DNA from: a virus
IMG/VR virus record: IMGVR_UViG_3300021197_000734
Span: 1-31,719 of that record
Length of the DNA: 31,719 nucleotides
Reading direction: 5' to 3' (one strand)
Every line of letters starts with the position of its first letter. The first letter of the stretch is position 1. Positions 17,160 through 25,215 of the stretch are shown piece after piece. The translations under genes were made by a program, and so were the position numbers. The notes under the pieces are model-generated. The model was not told the DNA's origin. It made no database searches and saw only the letters and a program-made list of their open reading frames with translations.

Positions 17160-17909
17160 ATCAAAATATTTTTGTTGATTATCATTTAGATCGGCTAGAT
17201 CTTTAATATTACTATCATTTTTACAAAGTTGATTGTATATCTTTTTATCTTTACACCAATCTCTACCTGTCCAAAACTCAAAGCCATCGTATTTTGACTT
17301 GTATATACTACTATTTTCATAGCTATAAGAAAAATAATAATACTTGTAGTTCCAATCCATACAGTATTTTATTTCATATAAACTAGCATAAGTTCCCAAG
17401 CCTAGCTTTTCGTTTTCATAGTCCCAAGCAAATTGACCTGTCATAAAGTGATCATCAACTAGCATAGCTTCTGTAAAAGCTATAGGTCTTTCTTTGTAAT
17501 AATATACAAAATATTTCCAATCAATAGGATCATCACGCATGAACTCTTCGCTTTCTTTCTCATTATTGACTTCGTAATAATTTTTATGCTGTATATATTT
17601 TTTGTATATATGAGCTATGTCATCTTCTAAGTGCCAGGGTAGCTTATCGTAAGTATGCACATATATGTCTTTTTTGTTAAGGGTATACTTTTGTTTTTTT
17701 GAAAATGTAAATTCTGATAGCTGCAGTCTACTAGATCTAGCATTAATCCAAGTAAGGTGATTTATTTTTGTATAATACCAAGATAAAGGTAACCAGCCGT
17801 TATTGAATGCATAGTCATATTCACTTTCCTCAAACTCTGCTAAGGGAAGACTATATAATAGATCGTAGTTTGTTAACTTACCTGTAATATGATCAAAAAA
17901 TATTTTCAC
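17136..17909 (-). CDS. Ate1/Bpt-like aminoacyl-tRNA-protein transferase homologue (GNAT fold)
   Basis: 257 residues from a GTG whose first bases overlap the upstream stop (GTGA). Two blocks align by eye with bacterial leucyl/arginyl-tRNA-protein transferases. Block 1, 'NARSSRLQLSEFTFSKKQKY', matches the family's 'C.xxRIPVxxFxPSRSQRR' region. Block 2 has 'RPIAFTEAMLVDDHFMTGQF', 'YENEKLGLGTYASLYEIKYC' and 'YYYFSYSYENSSIYKSKYDG', matching 'LVAVAVxDxLxxGLSAVYxF', 'SLGTYxxLxxI' and 'YLGYWIxxxxxMxYKxxFxP'. The family moves an amino acid from charged tRNA to a protein N-terminus. The Cys cluster normally found before block 1 is absent, so activity may differ. It is the last gene of a three-gene minus-strand unit. 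The fold is likely; the substrate is unknown. Confidence 0.65.
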   Translation of the reverse strand: MKIFFDHITGKLTNYDLLYSLPLAEFEESEYDYAFNNGWLPLSWYYTKINHLTWINARSSRLQLSEFTFSKKQKYTLNKKDIYVHTYDKLPWHLEDDIAHIYKKYIQHKNYYEVNNEKESEEFMRDDPIDWKYFVYYYKERPIAFTEAMLVDDHFMTGQFAWDYENEKLGLGTYASLYEIKYCMDWNYKYYYFSYSYENSSIYKSKYDGFEFWTGRDWCKDKKIYNQLCKNDSNIKDLADLNDNQQKYFDLVFGTHT

Positions 17910-18544
17910 TCAGGACGTTCAAACTGAGTCATATAAGAATCATCAGTTTTAGTATCTTCTTCTCTTGTGTTTTCTACTGTGTAGAAATTTTGATCAATCT
18001 TATATCCAGGGTTTTTTGTTAATCTTTCTTCCATAAAAGCATCATCATACCAGATAGTTCTGTTGTTAGGGTATGCAAAAAAGTTGCCATCATCCATACG
18101 AAACATATGTGCACATTTGTGTTCAGGATCTTCACTAAAATTTGTATCTAACATACCTGCTTTATTTTCCCATGCCCAATCTATAGTAAACATATAAGTA
18201 CCTTTTCTTTTTATGCCTTTATAATCAACTAACTCTGCTCTACAATTCGCTAATCTATTGCGCTTTTGTACGTCTACATAAGGTGAAAAACAATCCCAAT
18301 ACTGATGAATATTTAAAGGATGTTTTGGTGCATCTTTTTTCCAACAGAATGCGTGTATAGGTCTTCTAGTCCAATTAACACCATTTGGTAATAAACATTC
18401 AAACAATAATGCTCTTCGTTCTAAACTATTAACAGTGTGCACGTCAGTAAATGTATACTCACCGTGACCTTTTTCATGATCAAATAGATATTCGTTTCTA
18501 ATATATGCGCTGAAAGGCGGTAAATTGTGATTTAAATATGCCAT
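17906..18544 (-). CDS. Phage protein of unknown function, partner of Ate1-like gene
   Basis: 212 residues. The opening 'MAYLNHNLPPFSAYIRNEYL' and the later 'HQYWDCFSPYVDV' and 'FFAYPNNRTIWYDDAF' resemble a conserved hypothetical family that I associate with uncultured marine phages; its function is unknown to me. It is rich in aromatic and polar residues, with no signal peptide, membrane segment or classic nucleotide-binding motif. It lies 13 bases after the helicase and overlaps the Ate1-like gene by four bases, so the latter two are translationally coupled. The shared transcript suggests work in the same step. It could be a DNA- or host-protein-interacting factor. Confidence 0.7.
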   Translation of the reverse strand: MAYLNHNLPPFSAYIRNEYLFDHEKGHGEYTFTDVHTVNSLERRALLFECLLPNGVNWTRRPIHAFCWKKDAPKHPLNIHQYWDCFSPYVDVQKRNRLANCRAELVDYKGIKRKGTYMFTIDWAWENKAGMLDTNFSEDPEHKCAHMFRMDDGNFFAYPNNRTIWYDDAFMEERLTKNPGYKIDQNFYTVENTREEDTKTDDSYMTQFERPE

Positions 18545-18557
18545 GAGATATATTAAC

Positions 18558-20003
18558 CTATACCAACCAGCTTTTCAAATCTTCTCCTAACACTTCTGTC
18601 GCAATATCTATCTTAGATCTTAAACATTGTACTATCTTTTCGTCTACAGTTTTTTCTGCTATAAAATCAACGTAAGTTACCTTTTGATCCTGGCCTATTC
18701 TATGTGCTCTATCTTCAGATTGTAGTCTTATTTCTAAGTCGTAACTGTTGCTATAATACACGACAGTGTGACTAGCAGTAAGAGTGAGGCCATAGCCTCC
18801 GGTCTTTGGGTTAGCGACCAAATATTTAAGAGCATTTTCTTTATCTTGAAATTTAGATATAATTTGATCCCTTTCGTCCACAGGCGTATCACCATAAAAA
18901 CTAGATACAGTTTCTGTTCCATATTTTTTCTCCAATTCTTTTGTAATGTTTTTTATATCGTGTCTATAATTTGCCCAGATAATAACTTTATCATCTGTTT
19001 CTTCTAAAAAGTTTAGAAGTTCTTTGATACGATTATTTTTAATTTCTATAACCTTACCATCATCTGTTGTCATGTGACCACAAGTTATCTGATGTAACCT
19101 CATCATTTGTGTCAAGGCAGAAAAAGCTGTCATTGAGTTACCATTCAACTCTGCTACAGCAAACTCTTTCATCTCTCTGTACGCTTTAACTTGATCGGGA
19201 GTAAGTTCTATAAATCTTTTTGTATACAACTTCTCTGGTAGATCTAAACAATCTTCTTTAAGAACTCTTGTAGAAAAATTTTCTAGTTTTTCATTTAGTT
19301 CATCTAACCTTATGTACTTGATAATATGGTTATAGCTATGTGCACCTCCAGCTGCGTTTCTCTGTGCCATCAAAGCATATCTGCTTTTAAATGCCCAGAA
19401 AGAAGTAAAACCTAACAGGTCTTCGTTTAAAAAACCACACTGAGTATATAAATCTAAAGGAGACTTAGTTACAGGAGATCCTGTTAGTATTCTTCTATAC
19501 TTAGCATACTTGCCAAGTTTAATAGCACTTTTAGTTCTATTAGCTGTAGGTGATTTAATTGTTGTAGACTCATCAACAGCCATCATTACTGCATGTGACT
19601 TTAAAAATTCTAATGCCGCTGTGTATCCTTTTGTGGTGCTTAAAGCTTCTACGTTAATAAGAAATATTGTAAGTTTCTCTGAAAAAACTTTAAGAGAATC
19701 TAACATAGCTTTTTGTTCTTTGTTAGGTGTAGGAGTCCAACACACAATATTATGTTCTATTCTATCCGGTAAATGTTTAGGTAACTCTGATATCATCCAG
19801 TTTCTATAAACACCTTTGGGTGCAACAATTAGGGCACCATTAATTTTTCTTTTTTCATGTAACATTGCCATGTTATCAATCAATACTTTTGACTTACCTG
19901 TTCCCATCTCCATAAAAAATGCGTATGAGGTTGAGTTCCAGGATTTTTCTAATGTAGTTTTTTGATGTAAAAACGGCTTTGTTTTATATATATAATTATT
20001 CAT
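18558..20003 (-). CDS. SNF2-type superfamily 2 helicase/ATPase
   Basis: 481 residues. The start at 20003 is preferred over upstream in-frame codons because AAGGAG lies just before it on the minus strand. Motif I is 'MEMGTGKSKV' (31-40), motif II 'AVDESTTIK' with DEST at 144-147, and motif III 'ILTGSPVTK' (172-180). The C-terminal half carries 'KVIIWANYRHDI', 'GGYGLTLTASHTVVY' and motif VI 'QSEDRAHRIGQ', typical of SNF2 rather than DEAD-box helicases. Such proteins translocate on duplex DNA and remodel protein-DNA complexes. In phages they are usually placed with replication or recombination. It is transcribed away from the replication operon from a shared divergent promoter region. Confidence 0.92.
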   Translation of the reverse strand: MNNYIYKTKPFLHQKTTLEKSWNSTSYAFFMEMGTGKSKVLIDNMAMLHEKRKINGALIVAPKGVYRNWMISELPKHLPDRIEHNIVCWTPTPNKEQKAMLDSLKVFSEKLTIFLINVEALSTTKGYTAALEFLKSHAVMMAVDESTTIKSPTANRTKSAIKLGKYAKYRRILTGSPVTKSPLDLYTQCGFLNEDLLGFTSFWAFKSRYALMAQRNAAGGAHSYNHIIKYIRLDELNEKLENFSTRVLKEDCLDLPEKLYTKRFIELTPDQVKAYREMKEFAVAELNGNSMTAFSALTQMMRLHQITCGHMTTDDGKVIEIKNNRIKELLNFLEETDDKVIIWANYRHDIKNITKELEKKYGTETVSSFYGDTPVDERDQIISKFQDKENALKYLVANPKTGGYGLTLTASHTVVYYSNSYDLEIRLQSEDRAHRIGQDQKVTYVDFIAEKTVDEKIVQCLRSKIDIATEVLGEDLKSWLV

Positions 20004-20030
20004 TTCTGTATTCTCCTTAATTCTCCCACA

Positions 20031-20059
20031 AATATATACTTGCAAAAAAAATAAATCAA
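20031..20059 (-). promoter_or_regulatory. Sigma70-like promoter for the helicase / Ate1-like operon
   Basis: Reading the minus strand, TTGATT (20059-20054) and TATATT (20036-20031) are separated by 17 bases, a good sigma70 geometry. The leader runs about 25 bases to the helicase ATG at 20003 and includes AAGGAG. It overlaps the rightward promoter described next. The call rests on sequence match only. Confidence 0.5.
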
Positions 20060-20068
20060 GTGTATAAA
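20040..20068 (+). promoter_or_regulatory. Sigma70-like promoter for the replication operon
   Basis: TTGCAA (20040-20045) and TATAAA (20063-20068) with a 17-base AT-rich spacer. Expected transcription start is near 20075, only about 10 bases before the ATG at 20085, so the first gene would have a very short leader. It interleaves with the leftward promoter, so the two cannot be occupied by polymerase at the same time. Confidence 0.5.
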
Positions 20069-20084
20069 TAATTAAGAAAATAGA

Positions 20085-20417
20085 ATGACAGTTTACGTAA
20101 TACAAGAAATGCCTTACAAAGATATCCTCAGTGCTGAGGAGTATGGCAAATTAATTTCTCTCATACCACCTGGCTTTCAATTATTATTAAGCTCTGATTC
20201 TATTGTGGACCAATTAAAAAAAGGTCTTAAAGATTTTTCAGATGAAGATTATTTATTGTTAATTGGTGATCCCTCAATTATTGGTATTGCATGTTCAATC
20301 GCATCTGATATAAATATGGGATATTATAAAGTTCTTAAATGGGACAGGAAACGTGAAAAGTATCATCCCATTGAAGTAAATATAAGGAGAAATGAGAATG
20401 ACGAAAATAAACTTTGA
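20085..20417 (+). CDS. Conserved phage protein of unknown function, first gene of replication operon
   Basis: 110 residues beginning 'MTVYVIQEMPYKDILSAEEY'. The middle 'YLLLIGDPSIIGIACSIASD' and the end 'YKVLKWDRKREKYHPIEVNI' match, from memory, a small family found at the front of replication modules in many marine phages. No catalytic residues are evident. The alternating hydrophobic and Gly/Asp turns suggest an alpha/beta fold. It has a weak ribosome site and a very short predicted leader. Its place ahead of the DNA replication genes suggests an early regulatory or replication role. Its 3' end overlaps the next gene by 20 bases. Confidence 0.75.
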   Translation: MTVYVIQEMPYKDILSAEEYGKLISLIPPGFQLLLSSDSIVDQLKKGLKDFSDEDYLLLIGDPSIIGIACSIASDINMGYYKVLKWDRKREKYHPIEVNIRRNENDENKL

Positions 20418-20952
20418 AGACGATGTCTTTTCAGATGTCGATGACACCTCACTAAAAGCACTCGCTGATAAATGTAAACAACTTGAGTTTGCAGAACAAG
20501 AAGTTGCTGAACTTGAAGATTCATTAAAAGAAAAAAAAGAAGCTGCAAGAAAATTATCTGAAGAGGATATACCTCTGTTCTTAGCTGAAAAAGGTCTGTC
20601 TAGTATTACACTAGATAATGGTACTGAAGTAAAAATTTCAGAAGAAATACGACCTGGTGTAAAGGTTGCTGATAAGCCGTATGTATATTCTTGGCTCAGG
20701 GACAACGGATATGGTGACATAATTAAAAACAATGTCTCAGTATCTTTTGGTATGGGCGAAGACTCACAGGCACTTAAATTAAAAACAGCTATACAAGATT
20801 TAGGAATGGCAGGCACAGAAAAAGAAGATGTGCACTATCAAACTATGAAAGCATTCGTGACTGAGCAACACAAAAAGGGCGTGTCTTTGCCAGACGAATT
20901 TGGTGTGTACGTAGCCAATAAAACAAAACTCGTACAGAAACGAAAAATATAA
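20398..20952 (+). CDS. Coiled-coil phage replication-module protein (DUF7173-like)
   Basis: 184 residues. The ATG at 20398 is eight bases from AAGGAG, while the in-frame ATG at 20392 is only two bases from it, so the later start is chosen. A coiled coil ('QEVAELEDSLKEKKEAARKL') leads to 'DIPLFLAEKGLSSITLDNGT', then 'WLRDNGYGDIIKNNVSVSFG' and a C-terminal 'HYQTMKAFVTEQ..SLPDEF' ending in a 'VYVANKTKL' strand. This order matches a conserved phage family (I believe DUF7173) encoded next to ssDNA-binding and recombination proteins. The biochemical role is not known to me. It is in an operon with the replication genes. Confidence 0.7.
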   Translation: MTKINFEDDVFSDVDDTSLKALADKCKQLEFAEQEVAELEDSLKEKKEAARKLSEEDIPLFLAEKGLSSITLDNGTEVKISEEIRPGVKVADKPYVYSWLRDNGYGDIIKNNVSVSFGMGEDSQALKLKTAIQDLGMAGTEKEDVHYQTMKAFVTEQHKKGVSLPDEFGVYVANKTKLVQKRKI

Positions 20953-20972
20953 TCGAAAATAAGGAGCAACGA

Positions 20973-21770
20973 ATGACGCAAAACGCACAAACGAAACCTC
21001 AGCAACAAGAAGTTGTTGAGAAGAAAAACACGGCTGTTGTAGATTTGGGATCTTTTGAGGCAGATGCCTCTTTAGGTCTGCAAGACTTACAACAAGACGA
21101 TCTAGCAACACCAAGGATAAAAATTCTTATGAATGGTTCTGATGAATTAGAGGCAGATGAAAACCTCAAGATGGGACAGATTTATAACAATGTCACTGGT
21201 GAAGCTTTTGACGGTAAAGAAGGTATTATAGTTATACCGTGTGCTTATGAAAGACAGTACGCAGAATGGCTACCAACAAGAGGTAAAGGTAATCCTCCTG
21301 TAAATACTTACAACGCTAATAGCGATATCTTAACCAAGACAAATAGAAGTAAAGAGGACAATAAAGATTACTTAGAGAACGGTAATTATATTGAGACAAA
21401 TGCAAATCATTTTGTCATTGTATATGATTCAAAGACAGGCGTTGGCACTCCTGCTTTAATCACAATGAAGTCTACACAATTAAAGAAGAGTAGAAAATGG
21501 AACAGCATGATGTTGAACATAAGAATACCAGGATCTAAAGGTCCTTTTAATCCTCCTTCTTTTAGTCATATGTATAAACTTAAAGTAAAAAAGGAAGACA
21601 ATGACAAAGGTAAATGGTTTGGTTGGGATATTGAATTAGTAGGTCCTATTACAAATATGGAGATATATAATCAAGCTAAAATATTTCACTCCAGTATAAA
21701 GTCGGGTGAGGTACAAGCTAAACCAGAACAAGATCAAGAATCATCTGGTACAACACAAACACCATTCTAA
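20973..21770 (+). CDS. Putative ssDNA-binding-like replication protein
   Basis: 265 residues after a good ribosome site (AAGGAG). After a polar Gln-rich N-terminus, 'DLQQDDLATPRIKILMNGSD' and 'GQIYNNVTGEAFDGKEGIIV' with 'VIPCAYERQYAEWLPTRGKG' recall a phage family often placed among ssDNA-binding proteins. The core is predicted beta-rich (OB-like is a guess). The C-terminus is flexible and polar, ending 'SGTTQTPF'; a terminal Phe after a loose tail is reminiscent of SSB tails, though this one is not strongly acidic. A strong terminator directly follows, which would let this gene be made in greater amount than the enzymes downstream. Confidence 0.55.
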   Translation: MTQNAQTKPQQQEVVEKKNTAVVDLGSFEADASLGLQDLQQDDLATPRIKILMNGSDELEADENLKMGQIYNNVTGEAFDGKEGIIVIPCAYERQYAEWLPTRGKGNPPVNTYNANSDILTKTNRSKEDNKDYLENGNYIETNANHFVIVYDSKTGVGTPALITMKSTQLKKSRKWNSMMLNIRIPGSKGPFNPPSFSHMYKLKVKKEDNDKGKWFGWDIELVGPITNMEIYNQAKIFHSSIKSGEVQAKPEQDQESSGTTQTPF

Positions 21771-21778
21771 TTTAACTT

Positions 21779-21814
21779 GGGGGTGGTGCTGGGTTATAGG
21801 CCACCCCCTTTTTT
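21779..21814 (+). terminator. Rho-independent terminator after the ssDNA-binding-like gene
   Basis: An 8-bp perfect GC-rich stem, GGGGGTGG (21779-21786) with CCACCCCC (21801-21808), a 14-base loop, and a run of six T (21809-21814). It lies nine bases after the stop and 14 bases before the primase ATG. In an otherwise AT-rich genome this is a conspicuous signal. It probably reduces, rather than abolishes, read-through into the primase and polymerase genes. Confidence 0.93.
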
Positions 21815-21828
21815 AACAAAGGTAGGAA

Positions 21829-23355
21829 ATGTTAGAATACGATATTGGTACGTTTAAAAATATTTTTAGAGGCTTAGATAGAGCCTATGGACAATATCGT
21901 GTGGGTGAACAAAAAGAAAATGGTAAGCAAGGTGGTAAAGCTTACATAACAAAAGGTCAGATTACTGATCAAATGTGGCATGATCATCTAGAGGGTAATG
22001 ATCCTAGTTTAGGTATTATTCCTATTATGGATGACTCTAAATGCTATTGGGGTTGTATTGATGTTGATATGTATCCTCTTAATCTTAAAGAATTAGTACA
22101 AAAAATAAATAAAAAGGGATTGCCTTTGGTAGTGTGTCGATCTAAATCAGGTGGTGCACACATATTTATTTTTACAAAAGAGCCTGTCACGGCTTCTTTA
22201 ATGCGTGATAAATTAGCAGACTTCGCAGCTTTCTTAGGTTTTGCTAATTGTGAAATTTTTCCTAAACAAATTGAAATTAGAGCAGACAGAGGAGATACAG
22301 GTAACTTCTTAAACTTACCTTACTTTGGTGCACATAAAGAAACCAATAATAGATATGCAATAGACAATAATGGTAAACCTTACAGTTTAACAGAATTTTT
22401 TACTTTACACAATAAACTCGCTTTAACAGGAGTCGAGTTACAAGACTTATCTACTACAAAAAAGAAAGATAGTTTGTTTGATGGACCGCCTTGTTTAGAA
22501 CATTTAATGAATGAGAAGATACCAGAAGGCGGTAGAGATAATACTTTATATCAATACGCTGTATACGCTAAGAAGAAGTGGCCAGATGAATGGCAGGACA
22601 AAATAGATGAGTTTAATCATAAGTTCATGGATCCTATATTACCTTCTAAACAAGTATTAAAGACAGTTAATCAACACGAAAAGAAAGAATATCAATTCAA
22701 ATGTAAGGATCAGCCAATGTGTTCTGTGTGTAATTCACAACTATGCAGGACTCGTAAGTTCGGTATAGGCAATGACTATGATCATGATGTTACTGATCTT
22801 ACAAAGTATGAGTCAGATGAGTCTGTATGGTTTTTAAATGTAGATGGTAGAAGACTATGTATCAGCACAGATGAGTTTTTTGATCAAGCTAAGTTTAGAA
22901 AAGCTTGTATGAATACTTTAAATGTATTGCCTAATAAAATGGCAGCTCGTGACTGGGACGCTAGGATACAGGCCTTACTAGCTATGGTTGAGGTTATAGA
23001 GATGCCAGAAGAAGTTACTAAGGTAGGTAGATTTGATAATTATATGGAGTCTTTCTTATCTGATCAAGGTGAGGCTATGACTATAGATGAAATTTTAATT
23101 GACAAAGCATGGTCACCTGAGGATGAAGAAGTTACTTACTTCAAACTATCTTCCCTAGAAAATTATTTAACTAAGAAAAGATTTACTAATTTTAGCTCTA
23201 CACAAATGTGTGCAAGAATAAGAGAATTAAATGGTGACTCTATTAAAAAGAAAATACGAGGTAAGGTTCATCACCTATGGTTTGTACCTAGGTTAAAAGA
23301 TACAGATAGATCCGATCTACCTCTACCTAACTTAGATCCTAAGGTGCCTTTCTAA
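21829..23355 (+). CDS. Archaeo-eukaryotic-type primase (TOTE-conflict primase-like)
   Basis: 508 residues. AEP signatures are in order: 'YWGCIDVDMY' with the metal-binding pair Asp78 and Asp80, 'SKSGGAHIFIF' with His111, and 'KQIEIRADRGDTGNFLNLPY' near 147-165. This matches primases of the TOTE/phage group. A helical region ('EGGRDNTLYQYAVYAKKKWP') leads to a Cys cluster: Cys292, Cys298, Cys301 and Cys306 in 'CKDQPMCSVCNSQLCRTRKF', likely binding zinc or an iron-sulfur cluster. The C-terminal part is winged-helix-like. It should make primers for the polymerase encoded downstream. It starts after the terminator with GGTAGGAA as ribosome site; its stop overlaps the helicase ATG. Confidence 0.85.
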   Translation: MLEYDIGTFKNIFRGLDRAYGQYRVGEQKENGKQGGKAYITKGQITDQMWHDHLEGNDPSLGIIPIMDDSKCYWGCIDVDMYPLNLKELVQKINKKGLPLVVCRSKSGGAHIFIFTKEPVTASLMRDKLADFAAFLGFANCEIFPKQIEIRADRGDTGNFLNLPYFGAHKETNNRYAIDNNGKPYSLTEFFTLHNKLALTGVELQDLSTTKKKDSLFDGPPCLEHLMNEKIPEGGRDNTLYQYAVYAKKKWPDEWQDKIDEFNHKFMDPILPSKQVLKTVNQHEKKEYQFKCKDQPMCSVCNSQLCRTRKFGIGNDYDHDVTDLTKYESDESVWFLNVDGRRLCISTDEFFDQAKFRKACMNTLNVLPNKMAARDWDARIQALLAMVEVIEMPEEVTKVGRFDNYMESFLSDQGEAMTIDEILIDKAWSPEDEEVTYFKLSSLENYLTKKRFTNFSSTQMCARIRELNGDSIKKKIRGKVHHLWFVPRLKDTDRSDLPLPNLDPKVPF

Positions 23356-24941
23356 TGAAAACAAAAATAATACTAGGACCACCGGGAACAGGTAAAACAG
23401 AATATTTACTTCGTAAAGTAGAAGAACAATTAGAGGCTGGCGTAAAAGCAGAGCGTATAGGGTATTTTGCTTATACAGTAAAAGCAGCTAATGAAGCACG
23501 GACCAGGGCTATGGGTAGATTTAAATTTTTAGATAAAAAAGATTTTATATATTTTAGAACACTACATAGTTTAGCTTTTAAACAATTAGGTCTAACTAAA
23601 GATGATGTTATGAAAGACAATCATTACAAAGAGTTATCAGATTTATTAGGTATCAAACTATCTAACACTAATCGTAAAATGGACAGCACAGGATTTCAAT
23701 TACAAGATGATATGTTTGCTAAAGTCATAGACATGGCAAGAGTTAGAAACGTTACACTGAAAGAACAATTTCACGAGATGTCTCATATGGAAGGTGGATG
23801 GATGAAATTAAAATACATAGCAGATGGTATAAAAGAATATAAAAAGACTCGTAAGCTATATGATTTTACAGATATGATTATAGAATTTAGTAAAGCAAAC
23901 AACGATGAAATGATTCCTAAGCTTGATATACTTATCATAGATGAAGCTCAAGATCTGCTACCTATACAATGGAAAATGGTCAAAAAGATTATGAAAAAAG
24001 CAGGTGAAATATATATAGCGGGTGATGATGATCAATCCATATTTAAATGGGCGGGTGCAAATCCTGAGGACTTAATAGGTTTACAGGGTGATAGATATAT
24101 ATTAGATAAATCACACAGAGTTCCTGCGGCTGTTCATAAAATATCTACAAAATTAATTAACAAAGTACAAAATAGAATACCTAAGGTATGGAAACCTAAA
24201 GCCAGAGCTACACAATACGGTATTATTAAAGATGCTGAAGATCTAGCTCATGGCACTGTAACTCATCATGCTAATCGTGGTTCTGTATATAAATCAATAC
24301 AAAATGATAGAAGAGAATGGTTAGTCCTAGCTAGAGATAATTATACTTTAGAGCAAATAGCAGATGAGATGAAGACAAAAGGATTTTACTTTTCTATGCA
24401 TGGTCAGCCTTCTGTTAGCACAAAAAGACTAACAGCTATTATGGCCTGGACAGATATATCTAAAAATGAAAAATCAATATCTTTAGATAGGGTAAGAACA
24501 ATGTATCATTATATGACAGTCAAAAGAGGTGTCGCTTATGGTCATAAAGGCTTAACGCATGCAGATCCTGATAAACTTTATAGCTATGAACAATTAGCTG
24601 TGTACCATGGTTTATTGATACCACGTCATCGAATATGGCATCATGCCTTGGATCGAATGCCGGCACATGAGATTACTTACATAGTTTCTTTATTACGTAG
24701 ACAAGAGAAACTAAATCAAGAACCACGGATCAATTTATCAACTATACACGGTGCTAAAGGGGGAGAAGCAGATAATGTAGCATTACTTGCTGATTTACCT
24801 AGGAAGGCAGATGAAGCGTATTATAAAGATCCTGACAATGAGAGACGGGTGTTTTATGTAGGTATGACAAGGACCAAAAAGAATTTACACTTAGTAAGAT
24901 CCGATACGGATAGGGAGTTTAAAGAGATGTTTTATGACTAG
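23355..24941 (+). CDS. UvrD/PcrA-type superfamily 1 DNA helicase
   Basis: 528 residues with the SF1 motifs in order: Walker A 'GPPGTGKT' (8-15), 'FRTLHSLAF' (motif Ia region), Walker B 'IIDEAQD' (DEAQD at 196-200), motif III 'GDDDQSIFKWAGA' (223-235), motif IV region 'KSHRVPAAV', motif V 'LSTIHGAKGGEADNVAL' and motif VI 'RVFYVGMTRTKKNLHL'. It is shorter than bacterial UvrD (about 720 residues), with reduced 1B/2B subdomains, as usual for phage versions. It unwinds DNA 3'-5' using ATP, probably at the replication fork or in recombination. It overlaps the primase by one base and the nuclease by eight. Confidence 0.93.
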   Translation: MKTKIILGPPGTGKTEYLLRKVEEQLEAGVKAERIGYFAYTVKAANEARTRAMGRFKFLDKKDFIYFRTLHSLAFKQLGLTKDDVMKDNHYKELSDLLGIKLSNTNRKMDSTGFQLQDDMFAKVIDMARVRNVTLKEQFHEMSHMEGGWMKLKYIADGIKEYKKTRKLYDFTDMIIEFSKANNDEMIPKLDILIIDEAQDLLPIQWKMVKKIMKKAGEIYIAGDDDQSIFKWAGANPEDLIGLQGDRYILDKSHRVPAAVHKISTKLINKVQNRIPKVWKPKARATQYGIIKDAEDLAHGTVTHHANRGSVYKSIQNDRREWLVLARDNYTLEQIADEMKTKGFYFSMHGQPSVSTKRLTAIMAWTDISKNEKSISLDRVRTMYHYMTVKRGVAYGHKGLTHADPDKLYSYEQLAVYHGLLIPRHRIWHHALDRMPAHEITYIVSLLRRQEKLNQEPRINLSTIHGAKGGEADNVALLADLPRKADEAYYKDPDNERRVFYVGMTRTKKNLHLVRSDTDREFKEMFYD

Positions 24942-25215
24942 ATCAAAAAGTGCGAAAGGTGTTATGGGTGAGTTAGCCGTAGCTAGTAAGTATATCAGAA
25001 AAGGTTATTGGGTTGCAATGGCTATGTGTCCGCAGTGTCCTTTTGATTTAGTAGTTGTAGATAAAAAGGGAAACTGTAGACTTATAGATGCAAAAACTGT
25101 GTCAATTCGCAAGACGGGTAGGCAAAAGGGTGTGAAGATTAATAGAATGTTAAATCAAAAACAGAAAGAAATGGAGATAGAAATAGAATATGTCGACCCA
25201 AAGACCACTATTTGA
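24934..25215 (+). CDS. PD-(D/E)xK nuclease, Holliday-junction-resolvase-like
   Basis: 93 residues. The conserved core is visible: Glu13 in 'VMGELAVASKYIRKGYWV', Asp38 in 'CPFDLVVVD', and Asp52-x-Lys54 in 'LIDAKTVSIR'. This E...D...(D/E)xK order and spacing is that of small Hjc-type resolvases and related phage endonucleases. A short Cys pair ('CPQC', 32-35) precedes the Asp and is less usual. The enzyme probably cuts branched or recombining DNA during replication or before packaging. It overlaps the helicase by eight bases and the polymerase by 26. No other nuclease is seen in this operon. Confidence 0.75.
   Translation: MTRSKSAKGVMGELAVASKYIRKGYWVAMAMCPQCPFDLVVVDKKGNCRLIDAKTVSIRKTGRQKGVKINRMLNQKQKEMEIEIEYVDPKTTI

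Noticed and set aside
20004-20105. N-terminal extension of the SNF2 helicase
   Set aside because: It would run through the divergent promoter region and the opposite start codon, has no helicase homology and no ribosome site; ATG at 20003 has AAGGAG.
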